Assembly: GCF_019972315.1 (NCBI RefSeq)
Contig: NZ_BLIZ01000001.1
Span: 1,500,513 to 1,564,512 of the forward strand
Source: Geobacter sp. AOG1
GTDB lineage: Bacteria > Desulfobacterota > Desulfuromonadia > Geobacterales > Geobacteraceae
Reading direction: 5' to 3'
Length of the DNA: 64,000 nucleotides
In this document: positions 15,151 to 23,044 of the stretch, one piece after another
Numbering within the stretch: position 1 is the stretch's first letter
How the letters are laid out: the number at the start of each line of letters is the position of its first letter
Made by a program: the position numbers and the translations under genes
Notes under the pieces: model-generated
What the model was told of the DNA's origin: nothing
What the model saw: the letters and a program-made list of their open reading frames with translations, nothing else
The model's database searches: none

Positions 15151-15180
15151 CTGTTACCTCGTGTTATTTGGACTTCCAAC

Positions 15181-15347
15181 TAGTTGTTAGTAGGTTTCCC
15201 TATAAAAGTAACTTGTTTCTTTTATAGGTAATTTATCCCTTTTATAGGTAACCTGATTGATTACTTATATGAGTAATTTCTGCATCCAGAAATTCAGCAG
15301 GAATTCTCGCCCCCAGCACATCTTCGCCAGCAGTTGCCACGTTGCTG
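15181..15347. repeat. Repeat-rich, AT-rich spacer between ehrL and the cassette array
   Basis: CTTTTATAGG occurs twice in direct orientation (15219-15228, 15239-15248) and once inverted (CCTATAAAAG, 15199-15208). Two further inverted repeats follow: ATTACT..AGTAAT (about 15260-15276) and AATTTCTG-CATC-CAGAAATT (15275-15294). No gene is present. This is the 5' edge of the array, where an attI-like or secondary recombination site would be expected, but it does not resemble known attI sequences. Confidence 0.6.
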
Positions 15348-16868
15348 CTACAGATCGAACCCGCAGTACGACAGGTTGAAGCTCTTGTTGCAGAGGGGGA
15401 AGTCGGATATCTGCTCGTTTCTGAGGGCCAGGGAGAGGCCGGTCCAGTTGTGGAACGACGGGTCGGTGACCTTGTAGCGGGCGAAGCGCCCCGCCGCGTC
15501 GGTGATGGCGACGTGGCAGATCTCGCCCCGCCACCCTTCGGTCAGGGCCACTGCCACCATGCCACCGCCCGGCGGCTTCAGGTCGGTGCGGATATCCTTG
15601 CCGGGGAGCTGGCGCAGCTGTTCGGCGAGGAATTCAAGGGATTTTTCCGCCTCCATCCAGCGGACCAGGGTGCGGGCGTACACGTCGCCGGTGGGGGCGG
15701 TCACCACCGGTATCTGGCTCATCCGGAAGATGCCGAAGGGGTGGTCGCGGCGCACGTCGCGGTTGAGGCCACAGGCCCGGGCGGCCGGACCCACCAGCCC
15801 GATCTCCCGTGCCGTTTCGGTATCCACCCGGCCGGTCCCTTCGAACCTGGCCATGACCGACGGCGAATTCCAGAGGAGATCCACGGCGCCGGTGAGATCT
15901 TTCCTGGCCGCGTCGAGGCGGGCAAGAAGGTCGTCCTGTTGTGTGTGGCTGCAGTCGAAGCCGACCCCGCCGGGACGGATGAGCCCCCGGCCGAAGCGGC
16001 TGCCGCAGAGGACCGCGCTCATGTTCAGGAAGTCTCCCCGGATACGGCCGCAGTAGGATGCGGTGGGGAGGTAGCCGACGTCGCCGGCCAGCGCCCCCAG
16101 GTCGCCGGTGTGGTTGGCGAGCCGCTCCAGTTCCAGAGCGATGCCGCGCAGCACCTCGGCCCGGGCCGGCACCGGCATGCCGCCGAGGGCTTCAAGTACC
16201 ATGCAGTAAGCCTGGGTGTGGCCGACGGTGGTGTCCCCGGCGACGGTTTCCATCCGGTAGAGGGTGCGGGGGTGGGGGCCGCCCGCGAGTCCCGCCTCGA
16301 TTCCCCGGTGCTGGTAGCCGAGGGATATCTCCAGGTTGAAGACCTCCTCGCCGTGGCACTGGAAGCGAAAATGTCCCGGCTCGATGATGCCGGCGTGGAC
16401 CGGGCCGACCGCCACCTCGTGGACCTCCTCCCCCTCCACCCGGTAGAAATCCATGACGCCCGGGAGAATCGGTTCCCCCTCTTCCCGTCCCCACGCATCG
16501 TGCCCCGGCCGGAAAGAGCGGTGGAAACGGACCGGCTTGAGCCCGGGGTGGCCGTCGGGGAGAAGCCCTGTCTCTTCGGCGATCTCCCGCTCGAACAGGT
16601 GGAGTTGGGGGATGAGTCGGGTGAGGGAGGGGACGGCGTTGCCCTTGACCGTGGTCGCCATGATCCCCAGGAGCCCTTTCTTCTTGTAGGCGAGAATGGC
16701 ATAGAGATTGACCGTCTCGCCGGCCGAAGCCCCGAAGTAGGAGGAGACCCGCCAGCCGCCGTCGACGGCGTCGACGAGCTTCTGCAGAAAATCGTCGGTG
16801 GCAAGGAAGGGAATTTCCGTTAGGGGAAAGGCCTGGCCGTTATGGAAGGTGCGCAGGGACTCGGTCAT
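15348..16868 (-). CDS. ehrL: Large subunit of Ech-hydrogenase-related complex (NuoC-NuoD-like), NiFe ligands lost
   Basis: 506 aa. Residues about 10-140 resemble the NuoC/30-kDa domain; from about 150 on the NuoD/hydrogenase large-subunit fold is clear (GPVHAGIIEPGHFRFQ, GYQHRGIEAGL). In the L1 motif position, where NiFe enzymes read RICGIC, this protein reads METVAGDTTVGH (206-217), so both cysteines are absent. The C-terminus keeps CNKSFNLSYC. It should not bind a NiFe centre and is the catalytic-position subunit of an Ehr complex, likely reacting with an unknown donor or acceptor. ATGA overlap with ehrD upstream; its docking partner EhrS lies 3.6 kb away. Confidence 0.88.
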   Translation of the reverse strand: MTESLRTFHNGQAFPLTEIPFLATDDFLQKLVDAVDGGWRVSSYFGASAGETVNLYAILAYKKKGLLGIMATTVKGNAVPSLTRLIPQLHLFEREIAEETGLLPDGHPGLKPVRFHRSFRPGHDAWGREEGEPILPGVMDFYRVEGEEVHEVAVGPVHAGIIEPGHFRFQCHGEEVFNLEISLGYQHRGIEAGLAGGPHPRTLYRMETVAGDTTVGHTQAYCMVLEALGGMPVPARAEVLRGIALELERLANHTGDLGALAGDVGYLPTASYCGRIRGDFLNMSAVLCGSRFGRGLIRPGGVGFDCSHTQQDDLLARLDAARKDLTGAVDLLWNSPSVMARFEGTGRVDTETAREIGLVGPAARACGLNRDVRRDHPFGIFRMSQIPVVTAPTGDVYARTLVRWMEAEKSLEFLAEQLRQLPGKDIRTDLKPPGGGMVAVALTEGWRGEICHVAITDAAGRFARYKVTDPSFHNWTGLSLALRNEQISDFPLCNKSFNLSYCGFDL

Positions 16869-18298
16869 GGCCGCAGTTCCAGGAGCGCCGCGGCATCCAT
16901 GAGAAGTCGTCGAAGCGGTTCGGGGAGCCAGAGCCCGAGCATGAGCACGAGGAGCATGGTGGCCAGCGGGGGGCCAACGGTGAGGAGCCGGTCCCGGTAG
17001 GGGGTCCGGACCGTCTCCGCAGGTTCTTCTCCGGAAACGAGAGGGAGGACGGTGGAGGCCATACCGATGAAGATTACCGCCAGGAAGAGGAGGAACAACC
17101 CGCCGCTCACGTTTCTTCCCTGGATGAAGGCGCTGCTGACGATGGAAAATTCACTGAGGAACGGTGAAAACGGCGGCGAGCCGGTGATGGCGAAGAATCC
17201 GGCGAGGAACAGCCCCCCTGACCAGGGGAGCCGCCGCAGGACCCCTTTTACCTGGCTGGTGTTCTTGCTGTTGTAGGAGCGGTGGATGTTGCCCGACGAG
17301 AGGAAGAGCACTCCCTTGGTGAGACCGTTGTTGATGACGTGGAACAGGGCGCCGAACAGGGCCCCCTTCCCCAATCCCAGGGCAACGGCCAGTATCCCCA
17401 CGTGCTCGACACTGGAATAGGCGAGCATCCGTTTGAAATCGGACTGGTTTACCATGAAGACGGCGGCGAATCCCATGGAAATGAGCCCCATGATCAGAAG
17501 GGTATCGAGGAAGAAACCGGCATTACCGGAGGCAGTGCAGATCTGGTAGATCCGGGCGATGCCGATGAAGGCGCAGTTCACGAGCCCTCCCGCCAGAAGC
17601 GCTCCCACGAGTCCCGGTGCCTCGCCGTAGGCGTCAGGCTTCCAGGTATGGAGCGGCGCCAGCCCCATCTTGGTGCCGAAGCCGACCAGCAGGAAAATAA
17701 AGGCTGCCTTGAGCCAGTCGGGTGAGAGCTTGCGGGCCGAGGAGATGAGCGGCTCCAGGAGCAGGGTCGGTTCCTGGCCGGCGACGATGGTGGAGTAGGC
17801 AAGAAAGAAGAGCCCCATGAGGGCGAGGGCGATCCCCACGGAGCAGATGAGCATGTACTTCCAGGTAGCCTCGATGGAACGGGCGTTCCGGTTGAAGTAG
17901 ATGAGGGGGGCCATGGAGACGGTGGTGGTTTCTATGGCCACCCAGAGGAGCCCCAGGTGGTGGGCCGCGCAGACGAGTGACATGGCGGAAAGGCAGATGA
18001 GGAGCCCCGCGCAGAGCACGCGGTTGCTCCGCTCCCGGCGGTAGCCAAGATAGCCGACGGCGTAGACTGCGCAGACCAGGAACAGAACACTGATGCCGAG
18101 AAGTACCACCTTTCCCAGCGCATCCAGGTGTATCCAGTCGTTGGGTGAGGGGGGCGGAGTGAGGAGCAGCGCGTCGACGGTCAGGGCGGTATGGAGCACA
18201 CCGAACAGCGGCAACAGCAACGGCCGCAGCCGGTCGCCGGGGATGAGCCAGGCGATGAGGGCGCCTGCAAGAGGTAACATTATGAGAGAATACAACAT
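16865..18298 (-). CDS. ehrD: HyfF/NuoN-like antiporter-type membrane subunit of the Ehr complex
   Basis: 477 aa, about 13-14 membrane segments. Antiporter-family marks are present: a Glu in LLWVAIETTTVSMAPLIYF, a Lys in GFGTKMGLAPLHTWKPDAYGEAPGLVGALLAGG, and HVGILAVALGLGKGALFG later. Such subunits translocate protons or sodium in Complex I, Hyf and Ech. The gene overlaps ehrL by 4 bp. Upstream, a copy of the palindromic element separates it from ehrC, so it may have a processed or separate 5' end. HyfF-like assignment is by position and length. Confidence 0.85.
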   Translation of the reverse strand: MLYSLIMLPLAGALIAWLIPGDRLRPLLLPLFGVLHTALTVDALLLTPPPSPNDWIHLDALGKVVLLGISVLFLVCAVYAVGYLGYRRERSNRVLCAGLLICLSAMSLVCAAHHLGLLWVAIETTTVSMAPLIYFNRNARSIEATWKYMLICSVGIALALMGLFFLAYSTIVAGQEPTLLLEPLISSARKLSPDWLKAAFIFLLVGFGTKMGLAPLHTWKPDAYGEAPGLVGALLAGGLVNCAFIGIARIYQICTASGNAGFFLDTLLIMGLISMGFAAVFMVNQSDFKRMLAYSSVEHVGILAVALGLGKGALFGALFHVINNGLTKGVLFLSSGNIHRSYNSKNTSQVKGVLRRLPWSGGLFLAGFFAITGSPPFSPFLSEFSIVSSAFIQGRNVSGGLFLLFLAVIFIGMASTVLPLVSGEEPAETVRTPYRDRLLTVGPPLATMLLVLMLGLWLPEPLRRLLMDAAALLELRP

Positions 18299-18330
18299 TG
18301 ACTTATCCTTGATTTCTCAGGTGCTTACTT

Positions 18331-18448
18331 GAAATGTGGATTTTTTGCAAGGTCAAGGCGATCAAGGGATGACACGGAGACGTAGCAGCGCTACGTCGCA
18401 CAAGGAATCCCGAAGATCAACGCAGAGATTGCGGAAAAGCCGCATTTC
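18331..18448. repeat. 3'-flanking palindromic element, copy B
   Basis: GAAATG (18331-18336) and CATTTC (18443-18448) bound the element. Its core is ACGTAGC-AGC-GCTACGT (18380-18396). On the minus strand it starts one base after the ehrC stop codon, within the ehr operon. About four fifths of its bases match copy G at 46028 in the same order. Confidence 0.8.
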
Positions 18449-18449
18449 A

Positions 18450-19088
18450 CTATTCTTTCAGCGTAGTCAGGCGCGATGTGTCGATAGACGAAAACTCACG
18501 GCTGATGTGGTTGATGATGATTCCCATGACGAAAATGCCGACCAGCAGGTCGAGGAGCGCCCCCGCTTCCACCATGACCGGCATTGCTTCGGTCAGGAGC
18601 AGACCGAATATGAAGATGCCGTTTTCCAGGACAAGGTAGCCGATAACCTGGGTGATTGCCTTGCGCCGGGTGGTGAGAACGAGAAATCCGGTCAGCACTG
18701 TGGCTACGGATGCGGGAACGAACAGGAGCCCTTGGTGCGCCGGCGCCAGCGGCAGCTTCTCCGCGAAAACGAAGGCGAATGCCGTCAGGAGCGCGCCAAT
18801 TATGAGGGTTGTGACGTAGCCGACAAACGGCTCCGTTTCCCGGCGGATCTCTGCCTTGCGGACGGCGCCGGTGAGGAGCCAGGGGATGAGAAGCCCTTTG
18901 GCGAGGATGATGCCGACCATGATGGCCAAAAGGTGCCAGGAGAAGGGGTGGATAAGCCACGGAAGGAGGCCGAGGACCACCCCCTGGGCCGCGACGGCGC
19001 GGATGGCGAGGGCTATCCGACTCGAACCGAGGACGGCAAAGTTGATGAGCATGACGAGCACGAGGAGTTGGTCGGCAAAGGAACTCAT
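18450..19088 (-). CDS. ehrC: HyfE-like membrane subunit of the Ehr complex
   Basis: 212 aa with six to seven hydrophobic segments (LLVLVMLINFAVLG at the start, LLDLLVGIFVMGIIINHIS near the end). The C-terminal half has NuoK-like spacing (LVLENGIFIFGLLL, with a membrane Glu), typical of HyfE. Starts 6 bp after the ehrB stop with GAGGTAAG upstream. In group 4 hydrogenases this subunit sits between the NuoH-like and antiporter-like modules. Its 3' end abuts palindromic element copy B. Confidence 0.85.
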   Translation of the reverse strand: MSSFADQLLVLVMLINFAVLGSSRIALAIRAVAAQGVVLGLLPWLIHPFSWHLLAIMVGIILAKGLLIPWLLTGAVRKAEIRRETEPFVGYVTTLIIGALLTAFAFVFAEKLPLAPAHQGLLFVPASVATVLTGFLVLTTRRKAITQVIGYLVLENGIFIFGLLLTEAMPVMVEAGALLDLLVGIFVMGIIINHISREFSSIDTSRLTTLKE

Positions 19089-19094
19089 GAATTC

Positions 19095-20003
19095 TTACCT
19101 CAACATCAGGAGCATGGCGAAGGCGGAAAGGATAGTGGCGGCCACGAGCATCTGCGGGATGCGGATCAGCTTGAGACGCGCCATGATCGACTCCACGACT
19201 CCGATGACTATAGCGAGAAGTATCATCGTACCGATGAAGACCACCCAGTCCACAGGACTGACACCGGTCTTGAAGGGTAGCGCTACCTGGATGAAAAAGG
19301 CCCCGAGTACGAACAGCTTGAGGGCCGCGCCATAGAGAATATAGCCGAAGGCGGGACCGCTATGGTCCAGCACCATCACCTCGTGGACCATGGTCAGCTC
19401 CAGGTGGGTGTTCGGGTCGTCGAAGGGTATGCGGCAGTTCTCCGCCAGCAGGATGATGAACAACCCGCCGGTCAACAGAAGCATGGCCGCGCCGGTGCCG
19501 AGCCAGTTGCCAGCGGCGGCCCGGGTGAGCATGTTGGTGAGGGAGAGGGAGCCGGTGAGCCGGGCTAACACAACCAAGGCGAAGAAAAGGGTCGGTTCGG
19601 CCAGGCAGGAGAAGGTTGCCTCCCGGGCCGCCCCCATCCCCTCGAAGCTGGAGCCGGTGTCCAGCGCTGCTGCCATGGTGAAGAAACGTGCCAGTCCGAA
19701 AAGGTAAGCGAACAGGATCATGTCGCCGGTGAAGGCGAGCGGGGCGGGGTGGTTGCCGAGGGGGATGAGAAGCGCTGCCGTTGCAATTGCGGCAAGGGTG
19801 ACGACCGGCCCGGCCCGGAATACCCAGGTGGTGGTGCCGCTGAACACCGACCCCTTGCGCAGCAGCCGAAGGATGTCGTAATAGGGCTGCAGGTAGGGCG
19901 CACCGGTCCGCCCGGCGAACACCGCCTTGGTCCGGGCGATGATCCCGAGCAGGAGCGGCGGCATGAGGATAATGAGGAGCAGGTGGACGACGATGTCGGT
20001 CAT
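19095..20003 (-). CDS. ehrB: HyfC/NuoH-like membrane subunit of the Ehr complex
   Basis: 302 aa from MTDIVVHLLL; an in-frame extension upstream is unlikely since it runs through intergenic DNA. About eight membrane helices. GRTGAPYLQPYYDILRLLRK (about 37-56) and the acidic FDDPNTHLELTMVHEV (about 200-215) are strong marks of HyfC/HycD/NuoH, the subunit that couples the peripheral arm to the antiporter modules and forms the quinone-like cavity in Complex I. Follows ehrA by 90 bp. Confidence 0.9.
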   Translation of the reverse strand: MTDIVVHLLLIILMPPLLLGIIARTKAVFAGRTGAPYLQPYYDILRLLRKGSVFSGTTTWVFRAGPVVTLAAIATAALLIPLGNHPAPLAFTGDMILFAYLFGLARFFTMAAALDTGSSFEGMGAAREATFSCLAEPTLFFALVVLARLTGSLSLTNMLTRAAAGNWLGTGAAMLLLTGGLFIILLAENCRIPFDDPNTHLELTMVHEVMVLDHSGPAFGYILYGAALKLFVLGAFFIQVALPFKTGVSPVDWVVFIGTMILLAIVIGVVESIMARLKLIRIPQMLVAATILSAFAMLLMLR

Positions 20004-20093
20004 GAAGCGCTCACATCTCGTTTGCCGTTTATGAGGCACGGAGTTTGTCGTGCAGTTAACTCGAAATTCATAATTCAAAACTCATGACTGCTG

Positions 20094-22076
20094 TTAATAC
20101 GCCCATATAAGTAGCACTACCAGGGTGACGAAGGTGTAGAGGATGTAGAGGTGGAGTTGTCCATGCTGCAGCCTCCTGAGTTGGGCAAGCCGGTCGTTGG
20201 CGAGGCGCAGGACCGGCATGAACACATGTTCCAGCATGGTCTCCGGCACGTGGCTGGCAAAGCGGGCCGGGCCGGGGAGCGGTTCTTTCATGGCCGGGGA
20301 GGTCACGTGGGGGTGGAGGATGCCTGCAAAGGTCTTGACCAGCAGTTCCGCAAAGGAGGATGCGGTGTACTGCATGCGGGGCGTGGGGCGGAGGTAGCCG
20401 CAACCCCAGGTGACGCCGGCGGAGACCGGCTCCGCCTTGAGACGGCCGATGAAGTGTGCCGCAACGCCGCCGGCAAGGCAGATCTGAACCAGTCCCATGA
20501 TGGTGATCCAGCCGAGAGGTGCGGCGGCGGTGAGAGCCGGTCCCGTCATGCCGACGGCCGGTTGCCATGAGTGCACCGCCCCGGCCAGCGGGCCGGCCAT
20601 CATCCGGGGGAAGATCCCTATCCCCATACAGATGGTTGCCAGGAGGGCCATGGGGGCCAGCATGACCCTCACCGCCTCGTGGCCGTGGGCAGCCTCCTCC
20701 GCCCGGGGTACCCCGAGAAATGCCACCCCGTAAACCTTGATGAAGCATGCCACCGCCAGCCCCCCGATCAGAGCGAGGGCCGGAGCTGACAGCGCCAGGA
20801 ACGCCACGGCGGTACCCCCTTCACCCAGGATACCGGAGAACAGCCCGACGTAGATGAGAAATTCGCTGACAAAACCGTTCAGGGGGGGAAGCCCGCAGAT
20901 CGCCACCGCTCCCACGAGGAAAAAGGCGGCGGTGTAGGGCATGCGCCGGGCAAGCCCCCCCATCAGGTCAATCTCACGGGTTCCCGTGGCATGGATTACC
21001 GCGCCGGCGGCAAGAAAGAGAAGCGCCTTGAAGGTCGCGTGATTGAGCACGTGCAGGAGCGCCCCGGCCATGCCGAGGAGAATCAGGATCGTATTTCCCA
21101 CGGCCTGGCCGATGAGTGCCACGCCGATCCCCATGGCGATGATACCGATATTCTCGATGCTGTGGTAGGCAAGGAGACGCTTCAGGTCATGCTGGCCTAT
21201 GGCGAAGGCGACTCCCGCCACGCCGGAAATGATCCCTATGACGAGCACGGTTATTCCCCACCAGAGCGGGATGTTATGGAACAGGGAGAGGCTCCTGACC
21301 AGGCCGTAGATGCCCATCTTGATCAGGACCCCCGACATGAAGGCAGAGATGTGGCTCGGGGCATTGGCGTGGGCCGACGGGAGCCAGATGTGGAGCGGCA
21401 TGAGCCCCGCCTTGAGGCCGAAGCCGAGGAGGGCGGTGACGAATATCCCGGTGGCCAGGGGGGTTGCGGCATTGAGAGAACCGGCGGGAGGGAAGAGAAA
21501 CGAACCGGCGGCGCCCTGCAGGAGCGAAAACATGGCGAACAGGGAGAGGGTGCCGAGATGGGTGGTGATCAGATACAGGGTGGCCGCTTCGCGTACGTCG
21601 GCTTTTTCGTCCTCCGTGCTGAGCAGGAAGTAGCAGGAAAGGGCCATCACCTCCCAGGCCATGAGGAACAGCACGCCGTTTCGGGCCGTGACGAGGAGGG
21701 CCATGGCGGCGGTCAGCAGGCCGAAAAAGAAGGTGATCCGGTGCACGGTCGCAGGGTTGTCGGCCGCCGGCCAGTAGCCGGTGGCGTAGACGGCGCAGCA
21801 GCCGGAAATGGCGAACACCACAAGGAGGAATATCGCTCCAAGGGGGTCGACGCCGATCTCGCAAGGGCCGAAGGGGAGGCTCCAGGCGATACCGTATATC
21901 TCGGTACGTCCGGAGCCGAGGGTGGTAATGGCACCGGCCAGGCCGATCAGGCTGCCGAGGACAAGGATGGCGGTGGCCAAGTTCTGCCCAAGGGTACGGT
22001 TGCGGAGAAACAGTGCCGGTATCCCCGACAGGGCGGTCATCAGGATGGCGGCGATGATGAGGTTGCCGGCGGTCAT
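20094..22076 (-). CDS. ehrA: HyfB/NuoL-like antiporter-type membrane subunit of the Ehr complex
   Basis: 660 aa from MTAGNLIIAAILMT; the start overlaps the stop of the regulator gene by 4 bp (ATGA). About 16 membrane helices. LFLMAWEVMALSCYFLLS holds the conserved Glu, and GFGLKAGLMPLHIWLPSAHA the conserved Lys and His of proton-pumping antiporter modules. The C-terminus extends beyond the core (HLYILYTFVTLVVLLIWAY is a terminal helix), as in HyfB. Ion translocation in the Ehr complex is inferred from homology. Confidence 0.9.
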   Translation of the reverse strand: MTAGNLIIAAILMTALSGIPALFLRNRTLGQNLATAILVLGSLIGLAGAITTLGSGRTEIYGIAWSLPFGPCEIGVDPLGAIFLLVVFAISGCCAVYATGYWPAADNPATVHRITFFFGLLTAAMALLVTARNGVLFLMAWEVMALSCYFLLSTEDEKADVREAATLYLITTHLGTLSLFAMFSLLQGAAGSFLFPPAGSLNAATPLATGIFVTALLGFGLKAGLMPLHIWLPSAHANAPSHISAFMSGVLIKMGIYGLVRSLSLFHNIPLWWGITVLVIGIISGVAGVAFAIGQHDLKRLLAYHSIENIGIIAMGIGVALIGQAVGNTILILLGMAGALLHVLNHATFKALLFLAAGAVIHATGTREIDLMGGLARRMPYTAAFFLVGAVAICGLPPLNGFVSEFLIYVGLFSGILGEGGTAVAFLALSAPALALIGGLAVACFIKVYGVAFLGVPRAEEAAHGHEAVRVMLAPMALLATICMGIGIFPRMMAGPLAGAVHSWQPAVGMTGPALTAAAPLGWITIMGLVQICLAGGVAAHFIGRLKAEPVSAGVTWGCGYLRPTPRMQYTASSFAELLVKTFAGILHPHVTSPAMKEPLPGPARFASHVPETMLEHVFMPVLRLANDRLAQLRRLQHGQLHLYILYTFVTLVVLLIWAY

Positions 22077-22762
22077 CGGTTCCCCTTCGGCAAGTCGGCT
22101 TCGATCCCTGCGATAGTTGCCATGATCTCGGCCGCATCGGCCCGCCGCCGCAGAACATCCTGAAACCGCTCGTCCCGCAAGGCATAGGCGAGCTTCGCCA
22201 GGAGATGGAGGTGGGTCTTGACCGTGGGGCTCACCAGGGTGAAGAGGGTCTGGACCGGCAGGGAGTCGAGGGCTTTGAAATCGATCGGCTGGGCAAGAAA
22301 ACAGAGGGTGACGAGGGGAGCCGTTACGTGGAGAAGGATCGGGTTGCGGACATGGGGGATGGCGATGCCGTTGCCGATGGCGGTGGTGCCGAGTGCTTCC
22401 CTGGCCAGCAGGACCTGGAGGAGAAAGTCGGGATCGACCTGGGGGGGGAGTTTGAGGAGGGCGACGACTTCCCTGAGGACGTTCGGTGGATCTCCTCCCG
22501 GAACATCGTAGTGGATTCCCCCCGCCTCGAGGGCTTCGGAGAGGGTGGGGAGTGGCTCTCCCTCCTCTTCCAGTGTGGCGGCGAATATCTCGGGGGAGAC
22601 CTTGATGTTGTGCTCCGTCGCCCATTCCAGGAGGTCCACCCGGTTGAGACGGAGTTGATCGCTCATCTTGCTGGCGGTGAGCCCTTCCTTCCGTATCCAG
22701 TTGTGGACGGTTTTTTCATCCACCTGGAGCAGTCTGGCTGCTTCTGCTACGGAGAGGAGCAT
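22073..22762 (-). CDS. HTH (excisionase/MerR-type) - PTS EIIA fusion, likely regulator of the ehr operon
   Basis: 229 aa. Residues 1-55 form a winged-helix DNA-binding module (LLSVAEAARLLQVDEKTVHNWIRKEGL, then SDQLRLNRVDLLEW). Residues about 75-225 are a PtsN/EIIA-Ntr-type domain with the phosphoryl site IGNGIAIPHVRNP (His near 140). First gene of the ehr operon, overlapping ehrA by 4 bp and about 90 nt downstream of a near-consensus promoter. A phosphorylatable transcription factor that links PTS-Ntr state to ehr expression is the simplest reading; the target is not shown by sequence. Confidence 0.85.
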   Translation of the reverse strand: MLLSVAEAARLLQVDEKTVHNWIRKEGLTASKMSDQLRLNRVDLLEWATEHNIKVSPEIFAATLEEEGEPLPTLSEALEAGGIHYDVPGGDPPNVLREVVALLKLPPQVDPDFLLQVLLAREALGTTAIGNGIAIPHVRNPILLHVTAPLVTLCFLAQPIDFKALDSLPVQTLFTLVSPTVKTHLHLLAKLAYALRDERFQDVLRRRADAAEIMATIAGIEADLPKGNR

Positions 22763-22861
22763 TGGGAACCCCCATGGTTAACTGGTGCGGTCTGACGGAG
22801 ACATTTTCCCGTCAGCGCTTAACAGGGTGGCGGGAACAGTGCAGGGTCGCGATAGAACGGG

Positions 22862-22890
22862 ATTATATGCCGACGCATTGCATCCGTCAA
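22862..22890 (-). promoter_or_regulatory. Near-consensus sigma70 promoter of the ehr operon
   Basis: On the minus strand TTGACG (22890-22885), a 17-bp spacer and a perfect TATAAT (22867-22862). Transcription should start near 22855, giving a leader of about 90 nt that contains a 7-bp hairpin before the HTH-EIIA gene. Confidence 0.8.
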
Positions 22891-23015
22891 CTGATTAATC
22901 CGGATATGCCATGGCAAGGTTTTTCACTAGTTCTAGAAGTTCACACGTCATCGGGGCTTTTCGTCGGAGCCGGTCATATGGCTCCCCCCGGTGGGACTGT
23001 GCCGCATAAATTCTG

Positions 23016-23044
23016 TTGACAAACCACACAAGAGCGGTTAATAG
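23016..23044 (+). promoter_or_regulatory. Sigma70 promoter of rho
   Basis: Perfect TTGACA (23016-23021), a 17-bp spacer and TAATAG (23039-23044). Start near 23051, so rho has an untranslated leader of about 220 nt. Confidence 0.75.

Larger units (their letters stand above)
11802..15180 (-). mobile_element. Integrase-less integron cassette array (CALIN) of four cassettes inside the ehr operon
   Basis: Four minus-strand genes, each ending just before an attC-like site or its remnant: DUF4145, alpha/beta hydrolase, DUF2007 and acetoacetate-decarboxylase-like. Each cassette 5' junction (GTTRRRY-like) is complementary to its own 3' R'' box where both survive: GTTGGAA at 15174-15180 with TTCCAAC at 14450-14456; GTTGGGC at 14386-14392 with ACCCAAC at 13368-13374; GTTGAAA at 12700-12706 with TTTCAAC at 11856-11862. 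A circular cassette predicts exactly this pairing. No integrase gene is in the window. The block separates ehrL from ehrS, and the DUF4145 and DUF2007 genes look less GC-rich than the host operon. Inference from sequence pattern; strong but not tested by covariance search. Confidence 0.75.

Noticed and set aside
15342-16823. A 493-codon plus-strand frame opposite ehrL
   Set aside because: Shadow of ehrL, which has clear NuoD-like motifs; the frame has no ribosome-binding site and antisense-type composition.
15348-16868. Annotation as a functional [NiFe] hydrogenase large subunit
   Set aside because: The cysteine ligands of the L1 motif are absent (METVAGDTTVGH), so NiFe binding is not supported.
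22929-22941. CACTAGTTCTAGA, identical to part of a common cloning-vector polylinker
   Set aside because: The flanking bases do not match vector sequence (no BamHI or NotI sites beside it) and it lies in an ordinary intergenic region; a 13-bp match can be chance.
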